A stretch of 64,000 bases of DNA from Bacillaceae bacterium OF18-1A. GTDB taxonomy: Bacteria; Bacillota; Bacilli; Bacillales; Bacillaceae_G. The translations under genes were made by a program, and so were the position numbers. Numbering within the stretch: the first letter of the stretch is position 1; every line of letters begins with the position of its first letter. The stretch lies in NCBI GenBank assembly GCA_027694045.1, contig JAQEWB010000002.1, positions 248,001 to 312,000 of the forward strand, in the 5' to 3' direction. Below, one piece after another: positions 48,349 to 58,729 of this stretch. Under the pieces are notes generated by a model. That model searched no databases. It had not been told where the DNA came from and saw only the letters and a list, made by a program, of their open reading frames with translations.

Positions 48349-49086
48349 TTACTTTTGCTCTCGCTTTATTTCCTCAAGCCATTTTACTTCTTGCTTAGAT
48401 AAATCTCTTTCCTCTAACAAATCAGGTCTACGTGTATACGTACGACGCAGTGATTCTTTATGTCGCCATTCATCAATGTTTTTATGATTTCCTGACATTA
48501 ATACATCCGGCACCTTCATGCCACGAAAATCAGCTGGGCGTGTATAATGAGGATGCTCTAATAAACCTGTACTAAACGAATCTTCCACTTGCGAAGCATG
48601 ATTCCCTAGCACGCCTGGTAAAAGACGTACAACACTATCAGTAATAACCATAGAGGCTAATTCTCCACCCGTTAATACGTAATCACCGATAGAAATTTCA
48701 TCCGTTACAAGATGTTCACGAATTCGTTCATCGTATCCTTCATAATGCCCACATACAAAGATTAAATGTTCTTCTTCTGCAAGCTCTTCCGCCTTCTTCT
48801 GTGTAAATCTTTCCCCTTGCGGACACATTAAGACAACTCTCGGCTTACGCTCTGTTTCTTTCGTTAGTTCTTCCACAGCATCAAAGATAGGCTGGGGGGT
48901 TAACACCATACCAGCGCCACCACCGTAAGGATAATCATCTACGCTATTATGCTTACTCGTTGTATAATCACGAAAGTTTACAACACGAAGACTTACAGCT
49001 TCTTTTTCTTGCGCCTTTTTTAAAATAGAAGATCCAAATACACCGGTAAACATATCTGGAAACAACGTTAAAATATCAATTTTCAT
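48349..49086 (-). CDS. trmD: tRNA (guanine37-N1)-methyltransferase
   Basis: TrmD makes m1G37 in tRNA to prevent frameshifting. It is a SPOUT knot enzyme, 245 residues, starting [43 protein letters not shown] and [17 protein letters not shown] are the cofactor-knot segments. Its start overlaps the rimM stop by one base (TAATG), so translation is coupled. It is the last gene of ylxM-ffh-rpsP-khpA-rimM-trmD. Confidence 0.98.
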   Translation of the reverse strand: MKIDILTLFPDMFTGVFGSSILKKAQEKEAVSLRVVNFRDYTTSKHNSVDDYPYGGGAGMVLTPQPIFDAVEELTKETERKPRVVLMCPQGERFTQKKAEELAEEEHLIFVCGHYEGYDERIREHLVTDEISIGDYVLTGGELASMVITDSVVRLLPGVLGNHASQVEDSFSTGLLEHPHYTRPADFRGMKVPDVLMSGNHKNIDEWRHKESLRRTYTRRPDLLEERDLSKQEVKWLEEIKREQK

Positions 49087-49601
49087 TACAGTAGCCCTTC
49101 CATTACATGAATGGTAACTAATTTGTTTTCAATGTTAACTTGTAGCACAACATCATCAATATAAGGGATTAAAAGATCTTGACCTTTTGGACGCTTAATT
49201 ACCCATACATCATTCGCACCAGGAGATAGAATTTCTTTGATTGTACCTAATTCTTCTCCTTCTTCCGTTACAACGTTGCAACCAATGATTTCATGATAAT
49301 AGTATTCCCCTTCAGCTAGTTCACCTAATTGATCTTCAGGTACTTTTAGTAGGGATCCTTTAAACTGTTCCACATCATTTACATTTCCATATCCTTCAAA
49401 TGTCAATAAATCAAATGTTTTATGTTGACGATGAGAAGTAATCTTTACTGGAAAAGGTTCTGTCCCTTTTTCGTTCGATATGTATAATGTATTTCCTACT
49501 TTATATCGCTCTTCTGGAAAATCAGTACGAGAAACTACGCGAATTTCTCCTCTTACGCCATGCGTATTTACAATTTTCCCTACGTTAAACCATTTTGTCA
49601 T
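49086..49601 (-). CDS. rimM: Ribosome maturation factor RimM
   Basis: RimM binds S19 and helps 30S head assembly. The ATG at 49601 gives [28 protein letters not shown] lies 10 nt upstream, a slightly long spacing. The 171-residue protein has the RimM N-domain and the C-terminal PRC barrel ([25 protein letters not shown]). It overlaps trmD by one base. A terminator precedes it after khpA. In B. subtilis ylqD lies between khpA and rimM; it is absent here. Confidence 0.96.
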   Translation of the reverse strand: MTKWFNVGKIVNTHGVRGEIRVVSRTDFPEERYKVGNTLYISNEKGTEPFPVKITSHRQHKTFDLLTFEGYGNVNDVEQFKGSLLKVPEDQLGELAEGEYYYHEIIGCNVVTEEGEELGTIKEILSPGANDVWVIKRPKGQDLLIPYIDDVVLQVNIENKLVTIHVMEGLL

Positions 49602-49684
49602 AAATAGTATGTCACCCCTGGTTTCTATATAAATTAAGCATCTCCATTTCACATATGGAACATGCAATCTCTCTTTAAATGTTA

Positions 49685-49718
49685 AAAAAGGGAGAGGAAA
49701 TAGCTCCTCGCCCTTTTT
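49685..49718 (-). terminator. Intrinsic terminator of khpA
   Basis: AAAAAGGGAGAGGA and TCCTCGCCCTTTTT pair with one mismatch around AATAGC, with U-rich flanks on the minus strand. Confidence 0.88.
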
Positions 49719-49722
49719 ACAT

Positions 49723-49950
49723 TTATTGAATTTCCAGTGTTACTTTTTCACCATTGTGATGTCCCACTGAATACAAGAGCATTCGAATCGCTTTTGCAAC
49801 TCGCCCTTGCTTTCCAATGACTTTTCCAACATCCTCAGGATGTACAGTTAATCGATACTTAATCTCTCCGTTGTAAAGTTCCTGTGTAACTTTTACATCT
49901 TCAGGATAATCGACAAGAGGCTTGACAATCGTCTCGACTAACTTTTTCAT
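49723..49950 (-). CDS. khpA: KH-domain RNA-binding protein KhpA (YlqC)
   Basis: KhpA is a small RNA-binding protein that works with KhpB in cell division and gene regulation in Gram-positives. The 75-residue form begins [19 protein letters not shown] at the ATG at 49950, with GAGG 8 nt upstream; an ATG two codons earlier is too close. The KH GxxG loop is in [17 protein letters not shown]. It lies 14 bp after rpsP. It probably acts as a dimer. Confidence 0.94.
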   Translation of the reverse strand: MKKLVETIVKPLVDYPEDVKVTQELYNGEIKYRLTVHPEDVGKVIGKQGRVAKAIRMLLYSVGHHNGEKVTLEIQ

Positions 49951-49964
49951 AGTCATTGCCTCAA

Positions 49965-50237
49965 TTACTTACCTTGTTTAGATAAGTGGAATTTCTCCAT
50001 GATACCTTGGTTAGAGAATAAGTTACGAACTGTATCAGATGGTTTTGCACCATTTCCTAACCATTTTAATGCTGCTTCTTCGTTGATCTTAACTTCAGCT
50101 GGTTGAGCAACTGGATTGTAAGTTCCGATTTCCTCAATGAAACGTCCGTCACGAGGAGAACGAGAATCTGCAACAACTACACGATAGAAAGGAGTTTTTT
50201 TAGCTCCCATACGTTTTAAACGAATTTTAACTGCCAT
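49965..50237 (-). CDS. rpsP: 30S ribosomal protein S16
   Basis: S16 binds 16S rRNA in the body of the small subunit. The 90-residue product is standard: [48 protein letters not shown] precedes the ATG. It lies after ffh and before khpA. Nothing is unusual. Confidence 0.98.
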   Translation of the reverse strand: MAVKIRLKRMGAKKTPFYRVVVADSRSPRDGRFIEEIGTYNPVAQPAEVKINEEAALKWLGNGAKPSDTVRNLFSNQGIMEKFHLSKQGK

Positions 50238-50338
50238 TTATAAAGCACCTCCGAATTTATTTCACACAGATAATTATATTAGCAAAAAGACTATTGCTTT
50301 GTAAAGTATTTTTTCTTAACAGAGCCATCTTTTTTTCC

Positions 50339-51688
50339 TTACATAAATGGAAACTTCAATCCACCTAGTCCTTTTTTCTTACCTTTTTGCATTCCCGTCA
50401 TCGTCTTCATCATTTTTTTCATATCATCGAACTGCTTGATTAGACGATTGATTTCTTGTACCGTTGTACCGCTACCTTTGGCAATGCGTTTTTTACGACT
50501 AGCATTGATTATTTCCGGTTGTTCACGCTCTAATTTAGTCATAGAACGTATAATTGCTTCAATATGCCCAATTTGTTTTTCATCAACTTGTGCATTTTTC
50601 AGCCCTTTAATTTTATTTGCACCAGGAAGCATTCCTAACAATTCATCAAGCGGTCCAAGTTGACGCACTTGTCCAAGTTGTTCTAGGAAATCGTCAAGCG
50701 TAAACGAAAGCGTACGCATTTTTTGCTCAAGTTCTTTTGCTTTTTCCTCATCAACTGTAGCTTGCGCTTTTTCAATTAATGTTAAAACGTCACCCATCCC
50801 TAAAATACGGGATGCCATACGTTCTGGATGGAACGCTTCAATTGCATCTAACTTTTCACCCATACCAGCAAATTTAATTGGTGTATTCGTAACAGCTTTA
50901 ATAGATAATGCAGCACCACCGCGCGTATCACCATCTAATTTCGTTAATACAACACCTGTTAAACCTAGCTGTTCATGGAAGCTTTGTGCAACATTTACCG
51001 CATCTTGTCCTGTCATCGCATCGACAACAAGGAATATTTCATCCGGTTTCGCAACTTCTTTCACTTTCGCTAATTCATCCATTAGTTCTTCATCAATATG
51101 CAGGCGACCTGCTGTATCAATTAAAACATAATCGTGATGATCTTCTTTTGCTTTTGCAATCGCTTGTTTCGCAATTTCAACAGGACTTACTTGATCTCCT
51201 AAAGAGAATACAGGCATGTCCAATTGCTTCCCTAATGTTTCAAGCTGTTTAATTGCTGCTGGACGGTAAATATCAGCCGCAACAAGCATCGGTTTACGAT
51301 TATGCTTTTTACGAAGTAAATTCGCTAGCTTACCTGTTGTCGTTGTTTTACCTGCACCTTGCAGACCAACCATCATAATAACAGTCGGTGGCTTATTAGC
51401 AACAGCAATTTTGCTCTGCTCTCCGCCCATAAGTTCTGTAAGTTCTTCCTGTACAACTTTAATTACTTGCTGTCCAGGTGTCAAACTTTTCATTACATCT
51501 TGTCCGACAGCACGCTCAGACACACGCTTTACAAAATCTTTTACTACTTTAAAGTTAACATCCGCTTCTAAAAGAGCTAGACGAACTTCTCTCATCATTT
51601 CTTTCACATCGGCTTCAGAAACTTTTCCTTTGCCGCGGATTTTTTGCATTGTCTGTTGAAGTCGGTCGGCTAATCCTTCAAATGCCAT
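50339..51688 (-). CDS. ffh: Signal recognition particle protein Ffh
   Basis: Ffh is the SRP54 homologue that targets membrane proteins to SecYEG. The 449-residue protein has the N domain, the G domain with MVGLQGAGKTTTTGKLA (from about 107), DTAGRLHID and TKLDGDTRGGAAL, and the Met-rich M domain ending KKMMKTMTGMQKGKKKG. It follows ylxM by 12 bp. Its receptor gene ftsY lies just upstream, in a separate unit. Confidence 0.98.
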   Translation of the reverse strand: MAFEGLADRLQQTMQKIRGKGKVSEADVKEMMREVRLALLEADVNFKVVKDFVKRVSERAVGQDVMKSLTPGQQVIKVVQEELTELMGGEQSKIAVANKPPTVIMMVGLQGAGKTTTTGKLANLLRKKHNRKPMLVAADIYRPAAIKQLETLGKQLDMPVFSLGDQVSPVEIAKQAIAKAKEDHHDYVLIDTAGRLHIDEELMDELAKVKEVAKPDEIFLVVDAMTGQDAVNVAQSFHEQLGLTGVVLTKLDGDTRGGAALSIKAVTNTPIKFAGMGEKLDAIEAFHPERMASRILGMGDVLTLIEKAQATVDEEKAKELEQKMRTLSFTLDDFLEQLGQVRQLGPLDELLGMLPGANKIKGLKNAQVDEKQIGHIEAIIRSMTKLEREQPEIINASRKKRIAKGSGTTVQEINRLIKQFDDMKKMMKTMTGMQKGKKKGLGGLKFPFM

Positions 51689-51700
51689 ATTGCCGCCCTC

Positions 51701-52033
51701 CTAATCTAATTTTTCGATAGCTTCAACAACTTGTTTCATTTCTTCATTCACATGCTCTTCTTCGCTGATTAGCTGTTTTAGCTTTGCAACAAGTCGCTGT
51801 CGCTCTTGAAACTTTTGAAGTAATACTAATTTCTCTTCATATTCTTCAAGCATCGCTTCAGTCCGTTTAATGTTATCATACACGGCTTGGCGACTTACAT
51901 CAAATTCTTCCGCAATTTCACCAAGAGATAAATCATCTAGATAATAAAGCGACATATAACTTCTTTGTTTTTGCGTTAACAACGATTGATAAAAATCAAA
52001 TAAATAATTCATTCTCGTTGTTTTTTCGAGCAT
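51701..52033 (-). CDS. ylxM: Putative DNA-binding protein YlxM (UPF0122)
   Basis: This 110-residue protein belongs to the UPF0122/YlxM family, with a sigma-70 region-4-like helix-turn-helix ([20 protein letters not shown], about residues 31-50). It always lies beside ffh and is thought to influence SRP, although its exact job is unclear. AAAGGATGATCC precedes the ATG. A near-consensus promoter lies just upstream, making it the first gene of ylxM-ffh-rpsP-khpA-rimM-trmD. Confidence 0.94.
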
Positions 52034-52075
52034 GTTGGATCATCCTTTGTTAAGTGATTTCCCTTTACATGAATT

Positions 52076-52104
52076 AGTTTACATGTAGTATAAAAGAGTG
52101 TCAA
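52076..52104 (-). promoter_or_regulatory. Sigma-A promoter of ylxM-ffh operon
   Basis: A perfect TTGACA (52099-52104) and TAAACT (52076-52081) are separated by 17 bp on the minus strand. Confidence 0.75.
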
Positions 52105-52138
52105 GTTTTTTTCTTAACATCACTTATTTTTTATAAAA

Positions 52139-52163
52139 AAAGAAGCGGAAATACCGCTTCTTT
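52139..52163 (-). terminator. Intrinsic terminator of smc-ftsY
   Basis: AAAGAAGCGG and CCGCTTCTTT pair perfectly around AAATA with a U-run on the minus strand, just after the ftsY stop. Confidence 0.92.
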
Positions 52164-52166
52164 CCC

Positions 52167-53156
52167 TTACACTTCTTCTGTTTCTACTAAATTCGCAAAT
52201 AAACCGTACACATATTGTTCTGGATCGAATTGCTGCAAGTCATCCATTTGCTCGCCTAATCCAACAAACTTCACAGGAACGTCCATTTCGTTACGGATTG
52301 CTAGTACGATACCACCTTTAGCAGTTCCATCTAACTTCGTTAAAACAATCCCTGAAACATTCGTTGCCTCCCGGAATGTTTTTGCTTGACTTAAACCGTT
52401 TTGGCCTGTTGTTGCATCAATAACAAGCAACACTTCATGAGGAGCTCCTGGTACTTCACGTTCAATTACACGTTTCACCTTCTCTAATTCTTTCATTAAG
52501 TTTACTTTATTTTGTAAACGTCCAGCTGTATCACATAACAATACATCTACGTTACGCGCTTTCGCAGCTTGTACAGCGTCATACATTACCGCTGCTGGGT
52601 CAGAACCAGATCCTTGTTTAATGACTTCTACACCAACGCGATCGCCCCAAACTTCTAATTGTTCAATCGCTCCCGCACGGAATGTATCTCCTGCCGCTAA
52701 TAGGACAGATTTCCCTTCCGATTTTAACTTATGTGCCATTTTACCAATCGTTGTCGTTTTACCTACACCGTTAACACCAACAAATAAAACAACTGTCAAG
52801 CCATCTTTTTGTATATTAATCTCATTAGTAAAATCACTGTCACCTTTATAGATGTCTATTAATTTCTCTGAAATAACAGCTTGCACTTCTTTTGGATCTT
52901 GAATATTACGACGTTGCACTTCTTCTTTCAACTGATCGATTAATTCCATTACTGTTGAAACACCAACGTCCGCACCGATTAAAATTTCTTCTAACTCTTC
53001 AAAGAAATCTTCATCTACTTTACGATAACGATACACTAAATCATTCACTTTATCCGCAAATGAATTTCTCGTTTTTTCTAATCCATGTTTAAACTTCTCA
53101 GTCACTGTATCGGTTTGCTTCGAAATCTTTTCTTTTAATTTTTTAAAAAAGCTCAT
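52167..53156 (-). CDS. ftsY: SRP receptor FtsY
   Basis: FtsY is the SRP receptor GTPase at the membrane. The 329-residue protein has a short charged N-terminus without the long acidic A domain of enterobacteria, the N domain, then the G domain with FVGVNGVGKTTTIGKM (from about 126), DTAGRLQNK, VIDATTGQNG and TKLDGTAKGG. It lies 15 bp after smc and ends in a terminator. Length is normal for Firmicutes. Confidence 0.98.
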   Translation of the reverse strand: MSFFKKLKEKISKQTDTVTEKFKHGLEKTRNSFADKVNDLVYRYRKVDEDFFEELEEILIGADVGVSTVMELIDQLKEEVQRRNIQDPKEVQAVISEKLIDIYKGDSDFTNEINIQKDGLTVVLFVGVNGVGKTTTIGKMAHKLKSEGKSVLLAAGDTFRAGAIEQLEVWGDRVGVEVIKQGSGSDPAAVMYDAVQAAKARNVDVLLCDTAGRLQNKVNLMKELEKVKRVIEREVPGAPHEVLLVIDATTGQNGLSQAKTFREATNVSGIVLTKLDGTAKGGIVLAIRNEMDVPVKFVGLGEQMDDLQQFDPEQYVYGLFANLVETEEV

Positions 53157-53171
53157 ACTTTCCCATCCTTC

Positions 53172-56100
53172 CTATTTACTCGCAACTAGTTCTTCTCCGT
53201 CATCTAAACGTACGGAAACAAGCTTAGATACCCCTGACTCTTGCATCGTTACACCGTACAATACATCAGATTCTTCCATTGTACCTTTTCTATGTGTAAT
53301 TACAATAAACTGCGTCTCATCACTAAATTTCTTTAAATACTGCGCAAAACGGGCTACATTCGCCTCATCAAGAGCCGCCTCTACCTCATCTAGTACACAG
53401 AACGGAACTGGACGCACTTTTAAAATACCAAATAAAAGTGCAATTGCTGTTAAAGCACGCTCTCCACCTGAAAGTAAACCTAGATTCTGCAACTTCTTTC
53501 CTGGTGGCTGTGCAACAATATCAATACCTGTATTTAATAAATCACTTGGATCTGTCATTACTAAATCGGCTCTACCGCCCCCAAATAATTCAGAGAACAC
53601 AGATTGGAACTCCATTCGAATTCCTTCAAACGTAGTAGAAAAACGTTTTTTCATCTCCTCATCCATTTCGGTAATCAGTTGATACAATGTCGCTTTCGCT
53701 TCTTCTAGATCATCTCTCTGCTCTAATAAGAATGTATGACGCTCTGCTACACGTTCATACTCCTCGATTGCCCCTAAGTTTACTGTACCTAACTCATCTA
53801 TGGATAATTTAATTAACTTCACTTTCTTGCGCGCATCTTCTGCTGGCATCATCATTGTATACTTTAGTTTCGCCGCTTCAAATGAAATCGTATACGTTTC
53901 ACGTAAATGTTGTAATCTATTTTCTAATTCTACATCAAGTCGATTTATTTTCACTTCTTGATCTTTCAACATCTCAAGAATGTATTTATGTTTACCTGTC
54001 GTTTCTTTCAGGGCGCGTTCTAAATGCTCTACTCTTTCTTGCAATGATACGCGTTGTTCACGACGAGAACGAATTAACTCTGAAGTTTGATTACGGTCAT
54101 ATGCTTTCTTCTCAATCATATTCGTAATTTGTTCTTCACCACTTGAATTAGATGTCATTTCTTGTTTTAAGAACGCTAAGTCCTCTTTCGTTTTTTCAAG
54201 CGTTGTATCCATTTCTTCTTTTTCCTTCGTTAATCGTTCAACTTTTTCTTTTTGATTAGATAAGCGTTGTTGCTTTTCAGCTGCCAACACTTTTAATTCC
54301 GTCATTTCTTTTTGAACTTTTTCTTTCGAAGAATGTTGTTCACTTTTTTGTTTTGTTAAAGCGACAATTTTACTATCTAACTCGGCGATATCGGTTTGAA
54401 GATTCGTTAAAATTCCTTCTAACTCTTCTTTTCGTCCTTGCATTTTCACTCGATCTTGCAAAAATCCTTCAATCTCTAAATCATAAATAGATAAGCGATC
54501 ATTAATACGATGTTCTTCTAGTTCTAGACGATTAATCTCTTCTCTTAATTTTTGCTCATCTATGCGCTCTGCTTCTACACTTTGTCGTAGCTCGCGTATT
54601 TTCACTTCTTTTTCTTGAATCTCTTGCTTTACTGCTTTAACAAAGTTTTCTAACTTCGTTGTTTTTTCTTCCATATCAACTAACTTACTCGTCCACTCTT
54701 CAAGTTCACGTTGACGCCCCAATATAGAGGATTTTGCTTGTTTTACAGCTCCACCAGTCATAGAACCACCTGGATTCACTACATCACCTTCGAGTGTTAC
54801 AATACGATAACGGTATTGTAGTTGTTTCGCTAACTCATTGGCTCCGCGTAAATCCTTCGCAACAACAACCGTACCTAATAAATTAGAAACGACATTTTCA
54901 TATTTATTATTGTACTGCACCAATTCTGCCGCTACACCTACAAATGATGGATGTTGATTTACAACACGTAATTGTTCAAATGATAACGATCTACTTTTAA
55001 TAACAGATTGTGGTAAAAACGTTGCACGTCCATGTTTATTTTGCTTTAGGAATGTAATTGCATTACGAGCATGTTCCTCTGTTTGTACAACGATATGCTG
55101 CATTGCTGCACCTAAAGCAATTTCCATTGCAACTTCATATTCTTTCGGTACCGTTAACAGTTCTGCAACAGCGCCCTCAATACCTTGCAACCTATTTTCT
55201 CTAGCCTTTAATACTTCACGTACACCTTGATAGAAGCCAGAATAATCTTCTTGCATTTCTTCTAGCATTTCTTTTCGAGAGCGTGCCTGTTGTACAAATT
55301 GATATGCTTGATACAGTTTTGTTTCATTCTCACTATACTGCGTCTTACATTTCCCAAGCGCCGCTTCAGTCTTTTGTATATTCGAAAGGATACCAGCTAC
55401 TTTTTCTTTCGCTTGTTCGTAACTTTCTACAAGCTTCGTCTTTTTCGCTGTAATTTCCATACGCATTTCTACATATTTTGCATTTTCTTCATCTAGACGC
55501 TCATTTTTCGATGTTTGCTGTTTAGATTGTTCTTCAATCATAGATAATTCATTACGATGGCTAGCTTGTTGATTTAAAAGTTCAATATAATCACCTTTTA
55601 AATTTTCAATCTGCTCTTCAAGGTTATCAGCAAATGTAGCAAGTAATTGCTCATTATCATGTAATTTTTGCTCCAACTCTTTTACTTCATTCACGAATTG
55701 CATTAAAGCTTCTGTGCTTGATTCAATTTCACCATCATAACTTTTAGTTTTCTCTGTTAGTTCAACAATTAACTGCTCAAGTTGTGCACAATGTGTCGTA
55801 GCATTTTGCTTTCTCTCTTTTAACAGCTCACGCTGTCCTTCTAATTTCTCTAGCTCTTTACTAGAAAGAAGAAGAACTTCTTGTAAAGAATCTACCGACT
55901 CATCTACCGCCTGTAATTGTCCACGTAATTCCTCAAGCTCTTCTTCACCTTTTTGTAAGTTCGTTGACATTTTAGCTTCTTCATTTTTATTATGCCCAAA
56001 CTGATTTCGAAGCGCTTCCCATTTCTCATGTAATTCTTCAATTTCATGTACAATAAGCGCTGCTTCAACTTTCTCTAATTCTTCTTTTTTCTCAAGGTAA

Positions 56101-56741
56101 TCTTTCGCAATAGAAGCTTGTCTTTCTAACGGTTCCACTTGACTACTCAATTCATGAATAATATCTTGTACACGATTTAAGTTTTCTTGCGTGTCCGCTA
56201 ATTTCCCTTCCGCTTTCTTTTTACGAAGTTTGTATTTCAACACACCTGCCGCTTCTTCAAATACACCGCGACGTTCTTCTGATTTACTACTTAAAATTTC
56301 TTCTACTTTCCCCTGACTAATAATTGAAAAAGCTTCTCTTCCCATGCCAGAGTCCATAAATAAATCAATAATATCTTTCAATCTACAAGATTGTTTATTA
56401 ATATAAAAATCACTATCACCTGAACGAGATACACGACGTGTTACACTCACCTCGTTATATTCAATCGGTAAACGTTGATCTTCATTGTTTAAAGTTAGTG
56501 TTACTTCAGCAACATTAACAGCTCTTCTCGTATCACTACCAGCAAAAATAACATCCTCCATCTTTGCACCACGTAATGATTTTGCGGATTGTTCACCAAG
56601 TACCCAGCGAATTGCATCAGTAATATTACTTTTTCCGCTTCCATTAGGCCCCACTACAGATGTTACACCTGGGACAAAATCGACAGATACACGCTCGGCA
56701 AAAGATTTAAATCCTGCTATTTCTAATCTTTTTAAAAACAC
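53172..56741 (-). CDS. smc: Chromosome segregation protein SMC
   Basis: SMC with ScpA/ScpB forms the bacterial condensin. The 1189-residue protein has Walker A VVGPNGSGKSNI (31-40), a long coiled coil, a hinge around 510-650 (GRATFLPQSVI; NPGGSMTGGAVKQ), a second coiled coil, the ABC signature NLGLLSGGERALTAIALLF and Walker B VPFCVLDEVEAALDEAN. It follows rncS after a terminator, and leads into ftsY. All key parts are intact. Confidence 0.98.
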   Translation of the reverse strand: MFLKRLEIAGFKSFAERVSVDFVPGVTSVVGPNGSGKSNITDAIRWVLGEQSAKSLRGAKMEDVIFAGSDTRRAVNVAEVTLTLNNEDQRLPIEYNEVSVTRRVSRSGDSDFYINKQSCRLKDIIDLFMDSGMGREAFSIISQGKVEEILSSKSEERRGVFEEAAGVLKYKLRKKKAEGKLADTQENLNRVQDIIHELSSQVEPLERQASIAKDYLEKKEELEKVEAALIVHEIEELHEKWEALRNQFGHNKNEEAKMSTNLQKGEEELEELRGQLQAVDESVDSLQEVLLLSSKELEKLEGQRELLKERKQNATTHCAQLEQLIVELTEKTKSYDGEIESSTEALMQFVNEVKELEQKLHDNEQLLATFADNLEEQIENLKGDYIELLNQQASHRNELSMIEEQSKQQTSKNERLDEENAKYVEMRMEITAKKTKLVESYEQAKEKVAGILSNIQKTEAALGKCKTQYSENETKLYQAYQFVQQARSRKEMLEEMQEDYSGFYQGVREVLKARENRLQGIEGAVAELLTVPKEYEVAMEIALGAAMQHIVVQTEEHARNAITFLKQNKHGRATFLPQSVIKSRSLSFEQLRVVNQHPSFVGVAAELVQYNNKYENVVSNLLGTVVVAKDLRGANELAKQLQYRYRIVTLEGDVVNPGGSMTGGAVKQAKSSILGRQRELEEWTSKLVDMEEKTTKLENFVKAVKQEIQEKEVKIRELRQSVEAERIDEQKLREEINRLELEEHRINDRLSIYDLEIEGFLQDRVKMQGRKEELEGILTNLQTDIAELDSKIVALTKQKSEQHSSKEKVQKEMTELKVLAAEKQQRLSNQKEKVERLTKEKEEMDTTLEKTKEDLAFLKQEMTSNSSGEEQITNMIEKKAYDRNQTSELIRSRREQRVSLQERVEHLERALKETTGKHKYILEMLKDQEVKINRLDVELENRLQHLRETYTISFEAAKLKYTMMMPAEDARKKVKLIKLSIDELGTVNLGAIEEYERVAERHTFLLEQRDDLEEAKATLYQLITEMDEEMKKRFSTTFEGIRMEFQSVFSELFGGGRADLVMTDPSDLLNTGIDIVAQPPGKKLQNLGLLSGGERALTAIALLFGILKVRPVPFCVLDEVEAALDEANVARFAQYLKKFSDETQFIVITHRKGTMEESDVLYGVTMQESGVSKLVSVRLDDGEELVASK

Positions 56742-56855
56742 GAAAGGTCTTCCTCCTATTCTCCGTTGTTATAAACGTTGTCTGCACGAAAACAAGCTAT
56801 TATACGGATTTAACCTCCTCTTATACATCTACAAAAGGAAAGTTTCATTCTATGC

Positions 56856-56892
56856 ATAAGGAATCCCCCTCATTCAAAGGGGGATTCCTTAT
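56856..56892 (-). terminator. Intrinsic terminator of rncS
   Basis: ATAAGGAATCCCCCT and AGGGGGATTCCTTAT are perfect 15-bp arms with a 7-nt loop. The stem includes the rncS stop codon. The downstream U-tract is weak (minus strand ATGC), so some readthrough into smc is likely. Confidence 0.75.
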
Positions 56893-57626
56893 AGTTGTTC
56901 TTTTAACTTTTTCAATGCTTCTGCAGCAGCTTGTTGCTCTGCTTCTTTTTTCGACTTACCACTACCAAGACCTAATGCTACATTATTTAACGTAACACGT
57001 GACACAAATTCTCGATTGTGAGCTGGTCCTTTTTCTTGCAAAATTTGATACTCAATATTGCCACTACCATCACGCTGAATCAATTCTTGCAATTGACTCT
57101 TATAATCCATCACATGAGAAAAAGCACCTTCATTAATTTTCGGATACACAATTTCTTTTAAGAATCCCCAAACTGTTTCTAGCCCTTGATCAAGATAAAG
57201 AGCACCAATAAACGCTTCAAAGACATCCGCTAATAAAGCTGGTCGTTCACGTCCACCTGTCATTTCCTCACCTTTTCCTAATAAAACAAGGTTACCAAAT
57301 GACAACTCGTTTGCAAAACGAACAAGAGATGGCTCACATACAATAGCTGCACGTAATTTTGTTAACTCTCCTTCGCTCATTGTCGGATATTTTTGAAACA
57401 GATACTGTGATACAGTGAGTTCCAATACTGCATCTCCAAGAAATTCGAGACGTTCATTGTCTTCATGTGGTTTTTTTCGATGCTCATTCACATACGATGA
57501 ATGCGTAAATGCTTGTATCAATAATTTTTCATCTGTAAATGTAATACCTATTTTTTCTTGAAACACTTTAAACGCTTCACGATATTTTGTTTCGAATTTT
57601 TTTTCTCTATATTTTCGGTACGGCAT
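56889..57626 (-). CDS. rncS: Ribonuclease III
   Basis: RNase III cleaves double-stranded RNA in rRNA processing and mRNA control. The 245-residue protein has the signature [17 protein letters not shown], with acidic residues for Mg2+ binding (also [17 protein letters not shown]), and a C-terminal dsRNA-binding domain ([33 protein letters not shown]). GGAGGG precedes the start. It lies after acpP and before smc. Confidence 0.97.
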   Translation of the reverse strand: MPYRKYREKKFETKYREAFKVFQEKIGITFTDEKLLIQAFTHSSYVNEHRKKPHEDNERLEFLGDAVLELTVSQYLFQKYPTMSEGELTKLRAAIVCEPSLVRFANELSFGNLVLLGKGEEMTGGRERPALLADVFEAFIGALYLDQGLETVWGFLKEIVYPKINEGAFSHVMDYKSQLQELIQRDGSGNIEYQILQEKGPAHNREFVSRVTLNNVALGLGSGKSKKEAEQQAAAEALKKLKEQL

Positions 57627-57651
57627 AGGTCCCTCCAGATATAAGCCGAGA

Positions 57652-57675
57652 AAGCCCCGCTAAAAAACGGGACTT
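57652..57675 (-). terminator. Terminator of acpP
   Basis: AAGCCCCG and CGGGACTT pair with one mismatch around CTAAAAAA. The minus-strand tail is CTTTCTC, so it is probably partial. Confidence 0.6.
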
Positions 57676-57685
57676 CACTCAAACA

Positions 57686-57919
57686 TTATAGATGACTCTC
57701 TATGTAAGTCACAGCATCGCCAACAGTAGCAATCTTTTCAGCATCTTCATCAGAAATTTCCATTTCGAATTCATCTTCTAATTGCATTACAAGTTCTACT
57801 ACATCTAGGGAGTCTGCACCTAAATCTTCTTTAAAGCTTGCAGCTGATACTACTTCAGTTTCTTCTACACCTAAACGATCAACGATGATTTTTGTTACAC
57901 GCTCTAAAACATCTGCCAT
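57686..57919 (-). CDS. acpP: Acyl carrier protein
   Basis: ACP carries growing acyl chains in type II fatty acid synthesis. The ATG at 57919 follows GGGAGGTGA; product is 77 residues. The phosphopantetheine serine is S37 in [12 protein letters not shown]. It follows fabG by 70 bp, with its own TATAAT -10, which fits the high demand for ACP. B. subtilis calls it acpA. Confidence 0.98.
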   Translation of the reverse strand: MADVLERVTKIIVDRLGVEETEVVSAASFKEDLGADSLDVVELVMQLEDEFEMEISDEDAEKIATVGDAVTYIESHL

Positions 57920-57940
57920 TCCATTCACCTCCCCTCAAAT

Positions 57941-57946
57941 ATTATA
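57941..57946 (-). promoter_or_regulatory. -10 element of candidate acpP promoter
   Basis: TATAAT lies ~20 bp before the acpP start on the minus strand. No good -35 was found. Confidence 0.35.
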
Positions 57947-57988
57947 TTAAATATTGTCCAAAAAAACTAGGTGAAATCGATTCTTTTA

Positions 57989-58729
57989 TTACATTACCAT
58001 ACCGCCATCAACATTTAACGTTTGTCCTGTAACATATTTGCTTTGATCAGAAGCAAAAAATGTTACAGTATTTGCGATATCTTGCGCTTCACCAAACTGA
58101 GCTGCAGGAATTAATTTTAACATTTCAGCTTTTATATTTTCATCTAATACATCTGTCATATCTGTCGCAATAAACCCAGGAGCAATTGCATTTACAGTAA
58201 TATTGCGGCTCGCTAACTCTTTTGCCGATGTTTTTGTTAGTCCAATTACACCCGCTTTAGCAGCAACATAGTTGGCTTGTCCTGGATTACCGGTTACACC
58301 AACAACAGAAGCGATATTAATAATACGTCCATGACGTTGACGCATCATATATCGAGATACTGCCTTCGTACATAAGAATACACCTTTTAGGTTTGTATTA
58401 ATAACTGTATCCCATTCTTCTTCTTTCATACGCATTAATAAATTATCTTTTGTTACACCTGCATTATTTACAAGAATATCAACTTGTCCAAATGCATCTA
58501 CAGTTTGTTTCACCATATTTGTAACATCATCAGCATTTGCAACATCTGCTCTTACTGCAATTGCATCAGAACCTAACTTCTTAATTTCATCTACTACTTC
58601 ATTCGCTTTTTGTTCATTACCAGCGTAATTCACTACTACATTTGCCCCTTGTTTTGCTAAATCAATCGCAATCGCACGACCAATCCCGCGTGAAGCACCC
58701 GTTACTAATGCTACTTTCCCTTTTAACAT
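57989..58729 (-). CDS. fabG: 3-oxoacyl-ACP reductase FabG
   Basis: FabG reduces beta-ketoacyl-ACP with NADPH. It is a 246-residue short-chain dehydrogenase with [13 protein letters not shown] (9-21), NNAG and the catalytic S141, Y154, K158 (IASVVG; YVAAKAG). The start overlaps the fabD stop by one base (TGATG), so translation is coupled. It is part of fapR-plsX-fabD-fabG. Sequence is ordinary. Confidence 0.98.
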   Translation of the reverse strand: MLKGKVALVTGASRGIGRAIAIDLAKQGANVVVNYAGNEQKANEVVDEIKKLGSDAIAVRADVANADDVTNMVKQTVDAFGQVDILVNNAGVTKDNLLMRMKEEEWDTVINTNLKGVFLCTKAVSRYMMRQRHGRIINIASVVGVTGNPGQANYVAAKAGVIGLTKTSAKELASRNITVNAIAPGFIATDMTDVLDENIKAEMLKLIPAAQFGEAQDIANTVTFFASDQSKYVTGQTLNVDGGMVM

